8,806 bases of DNA from an uncultured Campylobacter sp. (GCF_938018035.1 NZ_CALIJF010000362.1:1-8806); one strand, 5' to 3'; positions 1 through 6,890 are shown, counted from the first letter of the stretch. The notes: a model not told the origin generated them from the letters alone. Made by a program: numbers and translations.

Positions 1-2
1 AC

Positions 3-938
3 GAAAAATTTGATCTCATCCTCGCTAGTATCGACGAGCGGCTCGCTACGGACGCAGACGAAAAAAGCCTGGTTTTAATCACCGATCTAAATTTACTGCC
101 CGCGCAATGCGAGAAATTTAGCGGCGAACTAGCCCGTCGAAACGCTCGCGTGATACTTCTGGATCATCATCAAAGCGGACTTGAGTGCGCGAAAAAATTC
201 CCGTGGTATTTCCTAGACTCTTCGCGCTGCGCTACGAAGATCACCTATGATTTTTTCAGCGCGATGTTCGGCGGCTCGCCGCGGCTGGATAAGCTCGTGC
301 GCGTCGTAAACGCCGTGGATATCTGGCTGAAAGAGCAGAGCGAGTTTGAGCTCGGCAAGGTCTGCCTCGGCATGGTCTCGGGCGCGAAAGAGATCAATAA
401 AATTATGTTTGAGCGGGAGAGCAGGGATTATATCTTTTTCCTGTTAGAACAAATTTTTAAATTTCAAGACGAGGCGGACGCACACATCGCGCTAGATAGC
501 GCGCTGCACGGCATAAAGAAGGAATTTTTTAAAAGCGAGCGCGACGATACGCTAAGCAATCTCGTCTCGCATTTCGTAGTCACCCGCCTAAGCGCGCAAA
601 AGCAGCGCTTTGCGATCGACTACCTCGGTAAAAAGGGCATTTTGACCTACAATATCGGCAACGTAAGCGTCATCGGCAACGACTTTTTGACGCAAAATCC
701 CGATGTCGATTTTTTTATCGACGTAACGAGCAAAAAAACGCTCAGCTTCCGCGCAGACGGCAAGATCGACGTTAGCGAAATGGCAAAGCTGCTCCTCGGC
801 GGCGGCGGGCACGTAAACGCGAGCGGCGGGATGTTTGCGGGCTTTAAGGACGCGAGCTCGTACGAAGCCGTAAAGGCGCAAATCGTGGATCTAATCGAGA
901 AAAAAACTCAAATTTCAAAGGAAGAAGATGAAAACTAA
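3..938 (+). CDS. DHH/DHHA1-family phosphoesterase, NrnB-like (5' end outside window)
   Basis: The open frame runs in from the left edge. The 311 residues visible here are the middle and C-terminal part, and the first GTG in this frame (150) is internal because conserved sequence continues upstream of it. Visible motifs are a metal-ligand Asp in LITDLN (codons from about 78), the signature DHH triad in LLDHHQSG (162-170), and near the end the glycine-rich DHHA1 substrate-binding motif GGGGHVNASGG (about 798-830). The family uses two Mn2+ ions to cleave phosphodiester or phosphomonoester bonds, typically short oligoribonucleotides or 3'-phosphoadenosine 5'-phosphate. The N-terminal HxDxD motif should lie outside the window. 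The short DHH-DHHA1 layout suits NrnA/NrnB-type enzymes rather than RecJ, which is much longer. The exact substrate cannot be read from this fragment. It is a soluble cytoplasmic protein and overlaps the next gene by 11 bp, so the two are probably co-transcribed. Confidence 0.88.
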   Translation, partial: EKFDLILASIDERLATDADEKSLVLITDLNLLPAQCEKFSGELARRNARVILLDHHQSGLECAKKFPWYFLDSSRCATKITYDFFSAMFGGSPRLDKLVRVVNAVDIWLKEQSEFELGKVCLGMVSGAKEINKIMFERESRDYIFFLLEQIFKFQDEADAHIALDSALHGIKKEFFKSERDDTLSNLVSHFVVTRLSAQKQRFAIDYLGKKGILTYNIGNVSVIGNDFLTQNPDVDFFIDVTSKKTLSFRADGKIDVSEMAKLLLGGGGHVNASGGMFAGFKDASSYEAVKAQIVDLIEKKTQISKEEDEN

Positions 939-1170
939 TGACGAAAAAATCGCCGAGCAAGACCTCATCTACGAGATTAATATCCTGCTTGACGCGATGC
1001 TGCTTTATGCGGGCGTGAGGCGCGAGCGGCTCGCCGATGCGGCGCAGCTGTATATCGAAAATATCGACACGGTGCTTGCAAACTCGGATGCCAGCGGTGC
1101 GGACGAAGTGATCGCCGTGGTCGAGTTTTTGCGTAGCAAACACGCGGAGTTATTTGAAAATAAGGGCTAG
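928..1170 (+). CDS. Small protein of unknown function, 80 aa, overlapping the DHH gene
   Basis: I do not recognise this protein. The start ATG (928) lies inside the end of the DHH gene and is preceded by AAAGGAAG (917-924), a good ribosome binding site at normal spacing. This supports a real, translationally coupled gene. The product is acidic, has no cysteine, no signal peptide and no membrane segment, and looks almost wholly alpha-helical. A first helix covers about residues 5-27, a second about 31-50, and a third about 57-76 after a short Asn-Ser-Asp-Ala-Ser-Gly linker. Codon use is GC-rich at third positions like the DHH gene, unlike the noncoding DNA behind it. Its stop codon TAG is built into the terminator stem at 1167-1204, so it is the last gene of the operon. 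It could be a small accessory partner of the phosphoesterase, but only the context suggests that. Confidence 0.75.
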   Translation: MKTNDEKIAEQDLIYEINILLDAMLLYAGVRRERLADAAQLYIENIDTVLANSDASGADEVIAVVEFLRSKHAELFENKG

Positions 1171-1210
1171 CTCGCGAAATTTTAAGCGAAATTTTGCGAG
1201 CTAGAATTTT
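1167..1210 (+). terminator. Strong intrinsic terminator closing the DHH operon
   Basis: The arms 1167-1183 and 1188-1204 pair over 17 bp with two G-T wobbles around the 4-nt loop AAGC. The GC-rich base CTAGCTCGC/GCGAGCTAG carries an AT-rich upper stem. The right arm is followed by AATTTT rather than a long T run. The left arm contains the TAG stop of the 80-aa gene. The structure is nearly symmetrical, so it could also act on minus-strand transcripts. Confidence 0.8.
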
Positions 1211-1551
1211 ACGAAGCGCAAACTATGCGGAGTAAAATTTCATTTAGCGCAGAAATTTATGGAGCGAGAAATCCGCGAGATAAAATTTTGCGAAATAGAA
1301 TTTCTAAAATGCGGAATGCAGAATTTTGCGGGCTTAGGCTTAAAATTTTAAAATTTAGCAAGCAGGCTTTGCAAATAAAATTTTATGCTGTCAAACAAGA
1401 GCAAAATTTCAAGGCTTAGAATTTACGCTAAGAAATTCCGCGCAATAGCAAATTTAAAATTTTAAGTGCATTTTGCGGCACGGAATTTTATAAGAAATTT
1501 TAGACAACGCGGGGCAGCTCTGCGTAAAATTCTAATCTAGGCTTCGCGCGG

Positions 1552-1580
1552 AATTTTGCGCTCAACTAAGGCGCAAAATT
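1552..1580. repeat. Perfect 10-bp inverted repeat, AATTTTGCGC hairpin
   Basis: AATTTTGCGC (1552-1561) is repeated in inverted form as GCGCAAAATT (1571-1580) around the 9-nt loop TCAACTAAG. Neither side has a T tract typical of an intrinsic terminator. Its arm word AATTTTGCG also occurs at 1190-1198, 1284-1292 and 1322-1330. Confidence 0.65.
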
Positions 1581-1974
1581 TAAATATAAAGGCTAAATCT
1601 TTGCTTGCCAGTGTGGCGCGAAGATCACGCAGATTGCGGAATTTTAAATTTAAAAGCACGATTCTGCCGTCTAAGATCAAAGAAATGGCATAGCGTCTAA
1701 GCTTGCCGATAATGACAAAGCTCGCTTTGAAAGAAAAAGAGAATTTTATCTGCAAAAGCGCAAAAATAGCATTTTAAGATACTTTTGTTGTTTCTAAGCA
1801 AAATAGGTCTGCTGCCAGAGGTTTTTAAATAAGCGCGCTTGATAAAATATTATCGCTAGATATGGTGCAGGTGTGGTAACATCCGAACGTAGCGAAATTA
1901 AACGAACGCGGCACTCTATCGTCGCAAAGCCAGGCATAGTAAAATAAAAAGCTTGGGCAGGGCGCTAAGAAGTA

Positions 1975-2075
1975 AAATGTCGCGGAATAAGACATTTGCA
2001 GAGCAAGAGCAAGATGCCTATAAGATGAAGCGTCGTAAAATAGAATAGAAAGCAACGTGTCGATAAAATAGACAC
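1975..2075. repeat. Pair of TGTC-N9-GACA palindromes, 80 bp apart
   Basis: The first element has 7-bp arms AAATGTC (1975-1981) and GACATTT (1991-1997). The second has arms GTGTC (2057-2061) and GACAC (2071-2075). Both keep a 9-nt spacer, and the 17-bp cores match at 12 positions. They lie about 198 and 118 bp upstream of the TRAP receptor start, so they could be paired operator sites or hairpins in a leader RNA. Confidence 0.4.
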
Positions 2076-2183
2076 CGTGAAGCAGAATTTCGTAGCAGTA
2101 ACGCAGGACGCAATTAAATTTTAAGCCGGCGGCGCGCTAAATTTTGAAATTTTATGAATTTAAAACTTTATGAAAGGATAGAA

Positions 2184-3377
2184 ATGAAAAAGATTTTTTT
2201 GTTTGCATGTCTCATGCTTTTGGGCTCGCAGCTTTTCGGCGACGATAAGGTTTATCGCCTAAGACTTGCTAGTACGTGGGAGGCGACTACGCCCGTTTTG
2301 GGCGCTGCTGCTGAGGATTTTAAAAACTATGCCGAAAGCCTTAGCGGTGGCAGGCTTCAGATCCGCATCGATACGCCGAGCAAGCACAAGGCAAGCTTTG
2401 GCATATTCGACTTCGTCAAAAGCGGTCAATACGATCTAGGATATACTTCGCTTTATTATTATAAAGGCAAAGACGCCAAAACTATGCTCTGGACGGCAGT
2501 GCCTTTCGGTATGACTACTGATGAGCAGCACGCGTGGTATTACTATGGTGGTGGGCGAGAGCTTAACGATAAGATGTTCGCGCAATACGGCATAAAGACC
2601 TTTTTGATGGGATCTACCGGCATGCAAATGGGCGGCTGGTTTAAAAAAGAGATCAACTCGGTTGCAGATTTGCAAGGGCTTAAATTCCGCATACCGGGGC
2701 TAGGCGGAGAGGTGATGAGCAAGCTGGGTGCTACTATAAACACGGTGCCTACGGGCGAGCTATTTATGGCGTTAGAGATGGGTACGATCGACGCGGTCGA
2801 GTGGGTAAGCCCTGTCTATGATATGCCACTTGGATTTCACAAAGTGGCTAAATACTACTACACAGGCTGGCAAGAACCTATGGGAGACTGCCAGCTGCTG
2901 GTAAATCAAAAGGCGCTAGAGAAGCTGCCTGCGGATCTTCAAGCGATCTTAGAGGCTGCAGCAAGACTTGCCGGAGAGAATTTCCAAAATAAGGGCTTTT
3001 ACGAAAACGCTCGCATTTGGGCGGAGCTAAAAGCGCAGTTTCCGGATGTGCAGGTGCGCGACTTCCCTGCAGACGTGATAGCCGCGCTTAAAAAAGCAAC
3101 GAATGAAATCTTAGACGAGGAAGCGGCAAAAGATCCGATGTTTAAAGAGATCCTAGACAGCCAGCGCGCATTTTTGAAAATCGGCAGAGAATGGAACAAA
3201 ATAAGCACCGTAGCCTACATAAATAACGTAAGTGGCATCGCGGGCGAAAGCATAGCAAATCCAATCTCCGCAAGCCCTAGCGGTACGACAAACTCAGATT
3301 CTGCAAGCAGCGAAAATCACGGCGCTGCGAGCAATTCTAATGCGACGGACGGCAAAAATTTAGGCGCGACAAAGTAA
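2184..3377 (+). CDS. TRAP-transporter substrate-binding protein, DctP/TakP type
   Basis: The product is the periplasmic receptor of a tripartite ATP-independent (TRAP) transporter, which hands an organic acid to a DctQ-DctM membrane pair driven by the sodium gradient. I chose ATG 2184 (397 aa) over the upstream ATG 2154. It has AAAGGA at 2173-2178 and opens a clean signal peptide: MKK, a hydrophobic core to about residue 17, then a cleavage region near LFG-DD (19-21). There is no lipobox cysteine. The DctP domain spans about residues 24-335. It contains the carboxylate-binding arginine (R169) in FRIPG, followed by LGGEV, and an EW pair (206-207) in TIDAVEWVSP. These, with KYYYTGWQEP (223-232), resemble the TakP 2-oxoacid-binding subgroup, so a keto or carboxylic acid ligand is likely but unproven. 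Residues about 359-397 form a Ser/Asn/Ala/Gly/Thr-rich tail outside the normal fold. No dctQ or dctM is in the window, so this is an orphan receptor here. Confidence 0.9.
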   Translation: MKKIFLFACLMLLGSQLFGDDKVYRLRLASTWEATTPVLGAAAEDFKNYAESLSGGRLQIRIDTPSKHKASFGIFDFVKSGQYDLGYTSLYYYKGKDAKTMLWTAVPFGMTTDEQHAWYYYGGGRELNDKMFAQYGIKTFLMGSTGMQMGGWFKKEINSVADLQGLKFRIPGLGGEVMSKLGATINTVPTGELFMALEMGTIDAVEWVSPVYDMPLGFHKVAKYYYTGWQEPMGDCQLLVNQKALEKLPADLQAILEAAARLAGENFQNKGFYENARIWAELKAQFPDVQVRDFPADVIAALKKATNEILDEEAAKDPMFKEILDSQRAFLKIGREWNKISTVAYINNVSGIAGESIANPISASPSGTTNSDSASSENHGAASNSNATDGKNLGATK

Positions 3378-3498
3378 AGTAGGTGCTGCTAGCGATAAAA
3401 ATTAAAGCGAGACGAACAGACCGGCACAATAAGTAGCTCAGGCGCGACAAGCGGCAGAAATTTTAACTACTTTTGCATAAAGTAAATGGAATTCTGCC

Positions 3499-3593
3499 GC
3501 AGCAGCTTTAGCACAATAGCTTCAATATCAGAGCATAGTTCATAAATCTGGTTCGCAAGCAGGCAGCAGCTTTGGCACAATAGCTTTAACATC
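3499..3593. repeat. Degenerate tandem repeat, 31-bp core with 64-bp period
   Basis: The core at 3499-3529 and the core at 3563-3593 match at 28 of 31 positions. Both begin GCAGCAGCTTT and share CACAATAGCTT. After both cores an ATCTGG appears (3545-3550 and around 3612), so the similarity extends patchily beyond the core. A shorter relative, GGCACAATA, lies at 3423-3431. The two cores are exactly 64 bp apart, which is not a multiple of three, so they do not share one reading frame. Confidence 0.65.
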
Positions 3594-4048
3594 GCAAGCG
3601 GCGCGATCTGGCGCAGCAAAGGGCTCCCACGTGAAATAGAACGCCAAAAACACGCGATGAAACAAAATTCTAAAAATTGTGAATTCCAAGCACGACGGAA
3701 TTCGGAATTTTAAATCTAAAATTTTAAAATCAAAATTTATGGATTTCAGGCGGAGCGCGAAACTACTCAGCTATGCTAAGAAACCGGCATTTGGAACTTA
3801 AGACTAAAAGCCGCGTCTAGCATTTTAAAAAAGCCTATGAGCCTTTTGCATTCATCTATCAAAATCACAAAAATCGCATTTGCGTTATTAAAATTGCAGC
3901 GCTACTTGGCAATATAGGCTAATTCGCATAAAATCAGCCTGCGCGCGTTAAAATTTAATCAATAATGTAATTTGGTAAGATTTGTTGCGATAAAATAGCC
4001 TTATTATCATGCTTATCTTTAAAATTTACTCCATTGCGCCGCTCTTAT

Positions 4049-4170
4049 AGAGACTACATTTATTAGGATTTAATAAATCACGAATGCCCGGTCTCTGCCG
4101 CCGCATCTATTAACGCAATAGTAGATAAATTTCACACCCTCTTATCGATAGTGCAACTACGCAAAGAGAC
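4049..4170. ncRNA. Possible structured RNA region (tentative)
   Basis: Several stems cluster here. AGAGAC (4049-4054) can pair with GTCTCT (4091-4096), enclosing a perfect ATTTATT/AATAAAT hairpin (4058-4064 and 4072-4078). ATCTATTA/TAGTAGAT (4105-4112 and 4119-4126) forms an 8-bp stem with one G-T pair and a 6-nt loop. A second AGAGAC at 4165-4170 could compete for GTCTCT. On the plus strand a weak -10 like TAAAAT lies at 3991-3996, and T runs follow at 4200-4214. Strand and expression are unknown, and chance AT-rich pairing is quite possible. Confidence 0.2.
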
Positions 4171-4276
4171 GTATTTGAAGTACCGCAGAATTTATTGAAT
4201 TTTTTAAATTTTTGATCTTTAAAATATCGCAAGACGGCTAGATCGCCAAAATTTCATACTATTTGAATTAATTGTT

Positions 4277-4311
4277 AAAAAGTAGATTCGGGAGCATAGC
4301 CCCGAATCTAC
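4277..4311 (-). terminator. Intrinsic terminator of fdhF
   Basis: Read on the minus strand, GTAGATTCGGG (4311-4301) and CCCGAATCTAC (4292-4282) make a perfect 11-bp stem with an 8-nt loop, followed at once by TTTTT (4281-4277). It begins 16 nt after the fdhF TAA stop. This is a textbook rho-independent terminator for the minus-strand gene. Confidence 0.93.
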
Positions 4312-4327
4312 GGATAAGATTAAATTC

Positions 4328-6595
4328 TTAGAATTTAATCGGATGGTGGTGGAAGTCGTCGTAAACGACTTTATTGGTCTGAAATTTAATGCGCTTAAGC
4401 TCGCGGATACGCAAAAATTCCTCTTCATCGATCTTTTTAATCTGAATCGCTGCCTTAAACGTAGGCGTTTTGGCGATGAGATCCCAGCCGCCGCTAGTTA
4501 GCTCGTTGCAGCAGCTCTCCCAGTAGTGATAAGACATCTGAATGATACCATCCATTATACACTCGGTGATGTCCGCCTTGATCGCGATATAGCCGTAGCG
4601 GCTCCACGCGACGATGAAATCGCCCTGTGAAATTCCGTATCGCTCGGCGAGTTTCGGATTCATTTCCGCAATCGGTCCTATCGCGTCACCGCCCTGCTCT
4701 ACGGTCTTAGAGCGCCTAGTCATCGCGCCTCCTGCGTACTCGTAAACCTTACGCGTAGTTAGAAGCTGGATTGGGAACTCCTCGTCGGTCTTCTCGTCCA
4801 CGGAGCCCGCCATTACAGGATAATCTTTCGGCATATTCATACGCTTTGCGAATTCCTCTTTGGCGCTTTCGATCTTGCTCTTATCATCCACAAATAGAAC
4901 TGGGACGAAATTTCCTTTACCGTCCGGGGTAAAGAATTTCTTATCAAGATACAATGCAGGTCCGCCCATAGAATTCTCATCAGGGCACGGCCAGTGAAGT
5001 CCGTGGTATTTTTTGATACGGTAATAGCTCATTCCGCCGTAGTTGTGCGGAGCTACCCTACGCACCTCTTCCCAAATCTGCTCTGGAGATTGAAATGTGA
5101 AATAATCCCCTAGTCCTAGGCGTCTGGCAAGCTCGCAGATGATAGCCCAGTCTTGTCTAGCTTGTCCCGGAGGGGCAACTACAATCTCACTATGCTGTAC
5201 GCGGCGCTCGGCATTAGCATAAGTGCCCTCCTTCTCGCCGCTGCAAGCTCCAGGAAGCACGACATCTGCTTTGCGGCTCGTCTCGGTTAAGAAAATATCT
5301 TGGATCACATACATCTCTACCTGCGAAATCGCGCGCAAGAAGTGGTTTGCGTTCGGATCGGTCATAACCGGGTTTTCGCCCATCGTCCAGAAGAATTTTA
5401 CCCTACCGTCAAGAATTGCGTCAGGCACTTCGGTTTTATGAATGCCGATCTTGCCGTTTAGATGACCTTTTGGTAAATTCCACTGGCGCTCAAACCAATC
5501 ACGGGCACTCTCGTCGGTTACAGCTTTATAGCCGGTAAATACGTTAGGAAGCATTCCCATATCGCAGCAGCCTTGAACGTTTTCTTGTCCGCGGATCGGT
5601 AGATCGCCGCTGCCTAGCTCGCCTACGTTGCCCGTTACGAGCATTAAATTTGAAATGTCGCAGACTGCGCCCACGCCGTGGTTGAAGTGAGTTACACCCA
5701 TTCCGTGCGTGATAACCGCAGGTCGCGTAGTAGCGTAAATTCTAGCCGCTTTTCTAATATCCTCGGCGTTTAGCCTAGTGTATTTGGCTACGGCTTCAGG
5801 CGAATAATCCTTAACCGCCTCTTTTACATATTCAAAACCCTTGGTGTATTTCTCAACGAATTCGTGATTTACCAAATCCTCGTCGATAATAGCATGGATT
5901 AAAGCGTTTATAACCGGGATATTGTGCTCCGGCTCAAGCTGGAGGTGGATATCTGCGCGATTTGCAAATTCCGTCTTAACCGGGTCAATGACGATGAGTT
6001 TGGCGCCTCTGTTTAGTGCTCTTTGAACGTGCATAGCTACGATCGGGTGACCATTTTCCGGGTTTGAGCCGATCATCATAATGCAGTTGCTGTGAGTTCC
6101 GATCTCCGTGAAGCTATTTGTAGCCGCTCCGTTACCGATTGTTTTGGCAAGACCTGCCACAGTCGGAGCGTGTCAAATGCGCGCGCAGTGATCGATATTA
6201 TTCGTACCTAAAATTCTAAGTAGCTTCTGCGCTACGTAGTTATCCTCATGCGTACAGCGTGCGGAATAGTTTCCAGCTATCGCGTCAGCGCCGTATTTTT
6301 CTTTAACCTCGAGCATCTTTTTAGCAACCAAATCAAGCGCTTCGTCCCAGCTAGCCTCGACCAAATCGCCGTCTTTACTAAATTTGCCATTCTTTTTACG
6401 AATTAGCGGAGTAGTAAGCCTATCTCTAGAGCCTACGTAATTCCATCCGTAATAACCTTTCAAACATAAACAACCTTGATTTACGGGGTTGTCGCTTACG
6501 CCGGTTGCGGATTTGATATAATTGTCTTCCGCAGTCAGCTCGATTTGACAGCCTGTGCCACAATAAGGGCATATGACCTTGCCTTTATTCGCCAT
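4328..6595 (-). CDS. fdhF: Selenocysteine formate dehydrogenase, FDH-H type, catalytic subunit
   Basis: The enzyme oxidises formate to CO2 at a bis-MGD molybdenum or tungsten centre and passes electrons through its own [4Fe-4S] cluster. Without readthrough this region appears as two frames, 6595-6173 and 6172-4328, joined by in-frame TGA at 6175-6173. The TGA sits in CARI-U-HAP, equivalent to CARV-U-HGP around Sec140 of E. coli FDH-H; here it is residue 141, with the catalytic His at 142. Reading TGA as Sec gives 755 aa, against 715 in E. coli. The N-terminal cluster motif is C9, C12, C16 and C44, followed by K46 in CLKGYYGW, which links cluster and cofactor. The molybdopterin oxidoreductase domain follows, and a C-terminal MGD-binding domain begins near residue 605. 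Start ATG 6595 was chosen over 6655 for AAAGGAG at 6607-6601 and for alignment with the family. No Tat or Sec signal is seen, so it is cytoplasmic, as expected for formate hydrogenlyase. It is divergent from the hyf-like genes. Confidence 0.95.
6135..6175 (-). promoter_or_regulatory. Bacterial SECIS hairpin directing Sec insertion
   Basis: On the minus strand, directly after the UGA, CCGA (6166-6163) pairs with TCGG (6138-6135), TGT (6161-6159) with ACA (6142-6140), and GGCA (6158-6155) with TGCC (6149-6146). The apical loop is GGTCT. The GCAGGTCT apex matches that of the E. coli fdhF SECIS, the part known to bind SelB. Its distance from the UGA is also the same. The hairpin lies inside the coding sequence, so its bases encode protein as well. 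Confidence 0.88.
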
Positions 6596-6654
6596 ATTTT
6601 CTCCTTTCGAAAATACTAAACATGCAAAATTACCATATATGCAATTTCGGCACA

Positions 6655-6660
6655 ATTATA
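6655..6660 (-). promoter_or_regulatory. Predicted -10 box of the fdhF promoter
   Basis: A perfect TATAAT reads on the minus strand at 6660-6655, giving a start near 6648 and a leader of about 53 nt before ATG 6595. The upstream side is T-rich, as in Campylobacter sigma-70 promoters, which usually lack a clear -35. An imperfect AATTGAAA/TTTCAATT inverted repeat (6681-6688 and 6713-6720) lies upstream of it. Confidence 0.55.
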
Positions 6661-6890
6661 TAAATTCTTACCTAAAATAAAATTGAAATTTTGCCTTAAG
6701 CTAAAAGAATTTTTTCAATTATAATTAGGAGTAAATTGGGGTAATTTAAGTAGTAATTTAAATTTTAAAATATACTTTAATACTGATATACTAGACATTT
6801 AAAGCAAATAATCAACGAACCGGTTTAAAAAAGAAATTAGTTTTTAAATTTAAGCTTTTAAAGCAAATTTATCAAATAAATTCCAAATAT

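Larger units (their letters stand above)
1211..2183. other. Gene-free AT-rich spacer with several inverted repeats
   Basis: No convincing gene is seen here in about 970 bp. The open frames at 1225-1419 (+), 1537-1755 (-) and 1825-2055 (-) lack recognisable domains and good ribosome binding sites, and they read like translated AAATTTTA-type spacer. What can be seen is structure: a 10-bp perfect hairpin at 1552-1580, repeated AATTTTGCG words, GATAA-AATA-TTATC at 1841-1854, CGCTA/TAGCG at 1854-1858 and 1889-1893, and two TGTC-N9-GACA palindromes at 1978-1994 and 2058-2074. An extended -10-like TGATAAAAT lies at 1840-1848 with a T run at 1822-1826, but its role as a promoter of the TRAP gene is only a guess. 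No other good TATAAT is seen before 2184. Confidence 0.6.
3378..4276. other. Gene-free spacer between convergent TRAP and fdhF genes
   Basis: No gene can be supported in about 900 bp. The first 250 bp look like decayed coding repeat: the TRAP tail's reading frame carries related codons after its stop, and a 31-bp unit recurs at 3499-3529 and 3563-3593. A weak hairpin GAATTCC/GGAATTC (3681-3687 and 3697-3703, 9-nt loop) could be a poor terminator for the TRAP transcript; no better one is seen. The 3720-4000 part is AT-rich with no structure that I trust. The 4049-4170 part holds a cluster of possible RNA stems. Confidence 0.6.

Noticed and set aside
1225..1419. 64-aa plus-strand open frame
   Set aside because: There is no ribosome binding site and no domain. 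The Lys/Ile/Phe-rich composition is what AAATTTTA-type spacer gives when translated.
1537..1755. 72-aa minus-strand open frame
   Set aside because: It runs across the 1552-1580 hairpin, shows no family resemblance and has no partner gene, so it is probably chance.
1825..2055. 76-aa minus-strand open frame rich in Tyr, Ser and Cys
   Set aside because: There is no recognisable fold, no convincing start signal, and the frame covers palindromic noncoding DNA.
2154..2183. Upstream ATG as start of the TRAP receptor
   Set aside because: It would place ten polar residues before the signal peptide. ATG 2184 has AAAGGA at the right distance and a normal MKK signal start.
5223..5441. 72-aa plus-strand frame inside fdhF
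   Set aside because: It is an antisense shadow of a well-conserved coding region.
6173..6175. TGA in fdhF as a nonsense mutation or pseudogene
   Set aside because: Its position equals the selenocysteine site of FDH-H, reading frame and domains continue on both sides, and a SECIS hairpin follows directly.
6618..6638. Possible sigma-54 promoter TGG-N-TTGCA on the minus strand
   Set aside because: The GG and GC elements are 7 nt apart instead of the required 10.
6596..6655. Upstream ATG 6655 as start of fdhF
   Set aside because: The 20 extra residues do not resemble the family N-terminus, and the ATG lies inside the predicted -10 box, while 6595 has a strong AAAGGAG.
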